A stretch of DNA of 64,000 bases, taken from Mycolicibacterium porcinum. Lineage in GTDB: Bacteria; Actinomycetota; Actinomycetes; Mycobacteriales; Mycobacteriaceae. The notes under the pieces are model-generated. The model saw nothing but the letters and a program-made list of their open reading frames with translations, had not been told where the DNA came from and made no database searches. Below, piece after piece: positions 60,307 to 64,000 of this stretch. The stretch's first letter is position 1. The number at the start of each line of letters is the position of its first letter. A program made the translations under genes and the position numbers. The stretch covers positions 272,260-336,259 of the forward strand of contig MSTD01000001.1 of assembly GCA_001942045.1 (NCBI GenBank), in the 5' to 3' direction.

Positions 60307-60936
60307 GTGCAGCAACCGTTACATGTGCCTCCGAGCGCACCGGCACGGCTGGTAGTGCTGGCTTCGGGGACAGGATCGTTGCTTGCTTCGCTACTGGCTG
60401 CCGCCGCAGACGACTATCCGGCGCGCGTGGTGGCGGTGGGAACCGACCGCAAATGTGCCGCCGTGGACATCGCGGCAGGCGCCGGAGTTCCGTCGTACAC
60501 CGTGCGGCTCGGCGATCACCCGGACCGCGAAGCCTGGGATGCCGCGCTCACCGCGGCCACCGCGGAACACGAGCCGGACCTGGTGGTCTCGGCCGGGTTC
60601 ATGAAAATTCTGGGCGGTCAGTTCCTTTCCCGTTTCCCCGGCCGGGTCGTCAACACCCATCCGGCGCTGCTGCCCGCATTCCCCGGGGCGCATGCGGTGC
60701 CCGAGGCGTTGGCGTATGGCGTGCGGGTGACGGGCTGCACGGTGCATCTCGTGGACTCCGGTATGGATACCGGGCCGATTCTGGCCCAACAGCCCGTCGA
60801 GGTGCTCGATGATGACACCGAAGAGACTTTGCATGAGCGCATCAAGGTGGTCGAACGTCGACTGCTGGTGGATGTGCTGGCCGCGCTGGCAACCCGCGGC
60901 GTGACCTGGACTGGACGAAAGGCGACCATAGGGTGA
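60307..60936 (+). CDS. purN: Phosphoribosylglycinamide formyltransferase 1
   Basis: This 209-aa enzyme transfers a formyl group from 10-formyl-THF to GAR in purine synthesis. [16 protein letters not shown] binds the GAR phosphate. [16 protein letters not shown] carries the conserved Asn and His, and [10 protein letters not shown] carries the catalytic Asp. The start is a GTG at 60307. The stop overlaps the purH start by 4 bp (GTGA), indicating coupled translation. Confidence 0.95.
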   Translation: MQQPLHVPPSAPARLVVLASGTGSLLASLLAAAADDYPARVVAVGTDRKCAAVDIAAGAGVPSYTVRLGDHPDREAWDAALTAATAEHEPDLVVSAGFMKILGGQFLSRFPGRVVNTHPALLPAFPGAHAVPEALAYGVRVTGCTVHLVDSGMDTGPILAQQPVEVLDDDTEETLHERIKVVERRLLVDVLAALATRGVTWTGRKATIG

Positions 60937-62495
60937 GCGAGAAGAAACCGATCCGGCGAGCGCTGATCAGTGTCTATGACAAGACCGGCCTGGCCGATCT
61001 GGCCCGCGGCCTCCACGAGGCGGGCGTGGCCATCGTCTCCACCGGGTCGACCGCCAAAACCATTGCCGCCGCGGGTGTTCCGGTCACCCCGGTGGAAGAC
61101 GTGACGGGTTTCCCGGAGGTGCTCGACGGCCGGGTCAAGACCCTGCACCCACGTGTGCACGCCGGCCTGCTGGCCGATACCCGCAAGCCCGAACATGTTG
61201 CGGCCCTGCAGGAGCTCGAGGTCGAGGCGTTCGAGCTCGTGGTGGTGAACCTGTACCCGTTCTCCGAGACCGTCGAGTCCGGGGCATCGGTGGACGAGTG
61301 CGTCGAGCAGATCGACATCGGCGGGCCGTCCATGGTGCGGGCGGCCGCCAAGAACCACCCGAGCGTGGCCGTGGTCGTCGATCCGCTGGGCTATGACGGT
61401 GTGCTGGCCGCGGTCCGCGCCGGCGGGTTCACCCTCGAAGAGCGGAAGAAGTTGGCGTCGTTGGCATTCCGGCACACCGCCGAGTACGACGTGGCGGTCG
61501 CCGGGTGGATGGGGTCGACGCTGGCGCCTGAGGAGCCGGCGCAGCCGCTGCCGGCCTGGTTCGCGGGCACCTGGCAGCGCAGTGCCGTGCTGCGCTATGG
61601 CGAGAACCCGCATCAGCAGGCCGCGGTGTACCGCGACGACTCCGCGTGGCCAGGACTGGCCCAGGCCGAGCAGCTGCACGGCAAGGAGATGTCCTACAAC
61701 AACTACACCGACGCCGACGCGGCGTGGCGGGCGGCGTTCGACCACGAAGAGATCTGCGTGGCGATCATCAAGCACGCCAACCCCTGTGGCATCGCGATCT
61801 CCTCGGAGTCGGTCGCCGACGCGCACCGCAAGGCCCACGAGTGTGATCCGCTGAGTGCGTTCGGTGGCGTCATCGCCTCCAACACCGAGGTCAGTGTCGA
61901 GATGGCCGAGACCGTCGCCGACATCTTCACCGAGGTCATCATCGCCCCGGCATACGAGGCCGGGGCGGTCGAAATCCTGGCGCGCAAGAAGAACATTCGC
62001 ATCCTGGTGGCCTCCGAGCCGTTGGTCGGTGGCATCGAGCTGCGTCAGATCAGCGGTGGAGTGCTGCTGCAGCAGCGGGACGCGCTCGACGCCGAGGGCG
62101 ACGATCCGGCAAACTGGACCCTGGCCACCGGTGAGCCTGCCGACCCGCAGACGCTCAGCGATCTGGTGTTCGCCTGGCGGGCCTGCCGCGCGGTGAAGTC
62201 CAACGCGATCGTGATCGCCAAGGACGGCGCGACCGTGGGTGTCGGTATGGGACAGGTGAATCGGGTCGACGCGGCTGGGCTGGCCGTGCAGCGTGCGGGC
62301 GACCGCGTGGCCGGTTCCGTCGGCGCCTCCGATGCGTTCTTCCCGTTCCCCGACGGCTTGGAGACGCTGACCAATGCGGGTGTCAAGGCGATCGTGCACC
62401 CGGGTGGGTCGGTGCGTGACGCCGAGGTGACGGCCGCTGCCGAGGCTGCGGGCATCACGCTGTACCTCACCGGGGCAAGGCATTTCGCGCACTAG
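60933..62495 (+). CDS. purH: Bifunctional AICAR formyltransferase/IMP cyclohydrolase
   Basis: This 520-aa enzyme carries out the last two steps of IMP synthesis. The N-terminal cyclohydrolase domain (about 1-195) starts [13 protein letters not shown] and includes [15 protein letters not shown]. The C-terminal formyltransferase domain (about 200-520) has [11 protein letters not shown], with the Lys-His pair, and [13 protein letters not shown]. The GTG start at 60933 overlaps purN. This is the last conserved gene before the insertion sequences. Confidence 0.96.
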   Translation: MSEKKPIRRALISVYDKTGLADLARGLHEAGVAIVSTGSTAKTIAAAGVPVTPVEDVTGFPEVLDGRVKTLHPRVHAGLLADTRKPEHVAALQELEVEAFELVVVNLYPFSETVESGASVDECVEQIDIGGPSMVRAAAKNHPSVAVVVDPLGYDGVLAAVRAGGFTLEERKKLASLAFRHTAEYDVAVAGWMGSTLAPEEPAQPLPAWFAGTWQRSAVLRYGENPHQQAAVYRDDSAWPGLAQAEQLHGKEMSYNNYTDADAAWRAAFDHEEICVAIIKHANPCGIAISSESVADAHRKAHECDPLSAFGGVIASNTEVSVEMAETVADIFTEVIIAPAYEAGAVEILARKKNIRILVASEPLVGGIELRQISGGVLLQQRDALDAEGDDPANWTLATGEPADPQTLSDLVFAWRACRAVKSNAIVIAKDGATVGVGMGQVNRVDAAGLAVQRAGDRVAGSVGASDAFFPFPDGLETLTNAGVKAIVHPGGSVRDAEVTAAAEAAGITLYLTGARHFAH

Positions 62496-62532
62496 CTGTG
62501 TGCGGTTTCGCTCGTTGTGGTCGTCGCGCCGA

Positions 62533-62583
62533 TTTCTACCTCTGGGTTGCGAGTCGCGCGGTTTAGCGACCCCAGGGTAGAAA
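62533..62583. repeat. Dispersed palindromic repeat, copy C
   Basis: TTTCTACCTCTGGG (62533-62546) pairs with CCCAGGGTAGAAA (62571-62583) with one bulge. The architecture is that of copies A and B but with a TTTCTACC core. It begins 38 bp after the purH stop. Confidence 0.55.
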
Positions 62584-62602
62584 GCGGTGCACCGCCATCG
62601 CT

Positions 62603-62640
62603 GGTGTCTGCGCGGGTTTCTACCCCACGGCTGTGGATCG
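62603..62640. repeat. Left half of a fourth palindromic repeat (copy D), truncated next to the IS30 element
   Basis: GGTGTCTGCGCGGGTTTCTA here resembles the left side of copy B (GGTGTCTGCGTCGCGGTTTT, from 53787). No matching right arm follows before the transposase, which suggests that the IS30 element sits inside this copy. Confidence 0.45.
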
Positions 62641-62649
62641 CGTGGCGGA

Positions 62650-63643
62650 TTCATACGGTCACTGCAACATCCACTGATTGGGAGGTTGCGGTGTTTGCCC
62701 GTTCGATGCGTCGGCAGTTGTTCGACCTGTTGTGTGACGGTGTGGCTATGCGTGATGCCGAGCGTCGTCTCGGTGTGTCCAACGGCGCTGGGCGGTACTG
62801 GTGGCGCCAAGCTGGCGGCATGGATCTGCTCAGAGCAAGCAAAGGCACTCGCGGTGTGGCCTGCCCGGGAGACCGGACCCGTGAGGGTGGTCCTGGCCGC
62901 CGTATCAGTTACGACGAGCGCGTCACGATCATGCGGGGCCTCGATCGCGGACACGGCTACGCCACGATCGCGCAGGAGCTGGGCCGCGACCGCACCGTCA
63001 TCTGGCGCGAAGTGCGCCGCAACCGAAATGCAGACGGGGACTACCACGCCGGGATGGCCCATGCCCGAGCTTGCCAGAAAGCCAAGCGGCCCAAAGCGTT
63101 CAAGCTCAACAACACCGGGTTGTGCGCGGCCATCGAAGGATGGATGGACGATGGGTGGAGCCCCAAGCTGATCGCTGACATGTTGGCCCGCGCCCACCCT
63201 GATGACAGGCTGGGGCGGGTGAGCCACGAAACCATCTACCAGTGCCTCTACGTGCAAGGCCGTGGCCAGCTGCGCGCCGATCTGAACAAGTGCCTGTCGA
63301 CCAAACGCACTGCGCGTAAACCTCGCGGCAGCGAGCGCCGCAGCAGATTCAGTGACGTGATCACCATCAGCCAGCGCCCCGCGGTGATCGCCGACCGAGC
63401 GGTGCCCGGGCACTGGGAAGGCGATCTGATCGTGGGCAGCGCCTCCGGCAGCGCGATAGGGACCCTGGTCGAGCGCAGCACCCGGTTCACCATCTTGCTG
63501 CACTTGCCCAACGATCACGGTGCTGATTCGGTGGCCAGGGCGATGATCGCGGCCATGAATGAGTTGCCGGCACATCTGCGTCGCAGCCTGACCTGGGACC
63601 GCGGCTCGGAGATGGCCGGCTGGCACGACATCAGCATGCGAGC
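62650..63643 (+). mobile_element. IS30-family insertion sequence, interrupted
   Basis: The element holds an IS30-type transposase whose C-terminus is missing because another insertion sequence begins at about 63644. The left boundary, near 62650, is approximate; no terminal inverted repeat could be confirmed because the right end is not seen. Confidence 0.75.
62691..63643 (+). pseudogene. IS30-family transposase, 3'-truncated
   Basis: The GTG at 62691 has GGGAGG 5 bp upstream. The frame encodes an N-terminal helix-turn-helix (ISYDERVTIMRGLDRGHGY, then TIAQELGRDRTVIWREVRRN), a region RVSHETIYQCLYVQGRG, and the first two catalytic aspartates of the DDE triad in HWEGDLIVG and LTWDRGSEMA. The third part, with the catalytic Glu (normally in a PHSPWQR-NEN-type segment), is replaced from about 63644 by unrelated sequence. 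It is therefore inactive as seen, unless the rest lies beyond the window. Confidence 0.88.
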
Positions 63644-64000
63644 GTGTCAAGTTTTCTGTGTAGATCGATTGTCTGAAACCTTCGGTTGTGGTGGTTACAG
63701 ATACCGTTCAATGCGGTCTGGGTAGACCAGGGTGAGTTGTTCGAGGGCTTTCTTCCAGTTGGTGACCACCTGGCCTTCGACGAGTCGTCCTGGGGCTGTT
63801 CGGCAGCGTTTCTGACCGCGTTCCTTGGCGCGCTCGGCGGCACGTTTGTCTTCGATGTTGCAGATCGCCAGCCACAGCAGTTTCACGACTGAGGCGTCGT
63901 TGGGGAATTGGCCGCGGTTCTTGGTGACCTTGCGCAGTTGGTAGTTCAGCGATTCGATCGAGTTGGTCGTGTAGATCACCCGACGCAGCTCGGGCGGGAA
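63644..64000 (-). mobile_element. IS256-family insertion sequence (one end, runs off the right edge)
   Basis: Starting about 63644 with GTGTCAAGTTTTCTGTG, the sequence changes from IS30 to an IS256-type element whose transposase lies on the minus strand. The boundary is inferred from loss of IS30 homology. The far end and any target duplication are outside the window. Confidence 0.75.
63695..64000 (-). CDS. IS256-family transposase, C-terminal part (continues past the right edge)
   Basis: 102 codons are open from the edge to the stop at 63695. IYTTNSIESLNYQLRKVTKN is the hallmark of the IS256 C-terminal catalytic region, whose Glu in NSIESLN is the third DDE residue. NRGQFPNDASVVKLLWLAI follows. 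The C-terminal 40 residues (KRCRTAPGRLVEGQVVTNWK) are more variable. The N-terminal two thirds are not in the window. Confidence 0.9.
   Translation of the reverse strand, partial: FPPELRRVIYTTNSIESLNYQLRKVTKNRGQFPNDASVVKLLWLAICNIEDKRAAERAKERGQKRCRTAPGRLVEGQVVTNWKKALEQLTLVYPDRIERYL

Noticed and set aside
60618..63650. Minus-strand open frame of about 1010 codons antisense to purN, purH and the IS30 transposase
   Set aside because: It has low-complexity His/Gly/Arg-rich composition with no family resemblance; it is a by-product of GC-rich codon use opposite real genes.

Overview
This window is chromosomal DNA of a mycobacterium, most likely a rapidly growing Mycolicibacterium-type species. It is GC-rich, with frequent GTG starts. 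Several gene runs follow the M. tuberculosis order from about Rv0924c to Rv0957: mntH, the Rv0926c/Rv0927c pair, Ku, LigD, an Rv0940c-like oxidoreductase, an Rv0944-like glycosylase, pgi, chorismate mutase, uvrD1, the Rv0950c peptidase, sucCD, Rv0953c, Rv0954, perM, purN and purH. Between these conserved blocks lie accessory genes typical of environmental mycobacteria. No tRNA, rRNA or CRISPR array was seen.

Layout. 1-3.7 kb: a gamma-glutamylcyclotransferase cut by the left edge, an Nramp manganese transporter, a small secreted protein and a two-gene oxidoreductase operon behind a predicted KstR box. 3.9-8.4 kb: a hypothetical gene, a small secreted protein, Ku, a GjpA-like porin and a degraded second copy of that porin. 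8.4-14.5 kb: a divergent PPOX-fold/MocR regulator pair, a sugar kinase, a cutinase and LigD. 14.5-22.9 kb: a DUF4143 ATPase behind three 23-bp-spaced repeats, RNase HI, a VOC protein, two acyl-CoA dehydrogenases, a TetR regulator, DUF5709 and an MFS exporter. 23-31 kb: an F420-type oxidoreductase and an MFS transporter sharing a KstR box, an AurF-like diiron oxygenase, cobF, a holin-like protein, a FUSC transporter, a Fpg/Nei-family glycosylase and an SDR. 31-40 kb: a nested palindromic element, a glycine-rich tandem-repeat secreted protein, pgi, a succinate-semialdehyde dehydrogenase, an acyltransferase, chorismate mutase and uvrD1. 40-44.8 kb: a five-gene operon joining a sulfonate/nitrate-type ABC importer to an AprA-like flavoprotein and a double [4Fe-4S] ferredoxin. 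44.8-51.1 kb: a P450, two membrane proteins, an M23 peptidase and sucCD. 51.1-62.5 kb: an S9 peptidase with a TetR regulator, a thiolase-like protein (TLP1), Rv0953c, the dimethyl sulfone monooxygenase SfnG, a DUF5336 protein, perM and purNH. 62.5-64 kb: an IS30-family element interrupted by an IS256-family element.

Functional themes. Ku, LigD and UvrD1 form a DNA end-joining and repair set. Three sites matching TNNAACNNGTTNNA suggest KstR (sterol catabolism) control of three promoters. SfnG and the 40-44.6 kb operon suggest scavenging of organic sulfur. The most unusual structures are the ABC importer/Apr-like redox operon with its foldable leader, a dispersed family of palindromic hairpins (one apparently interrupted by the IS30 element), the gjpA remnant, and the repeat array upstream of the DUF4143 ATPase. 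Names rest on motif recognition and remembered family sequences; no database search was run.
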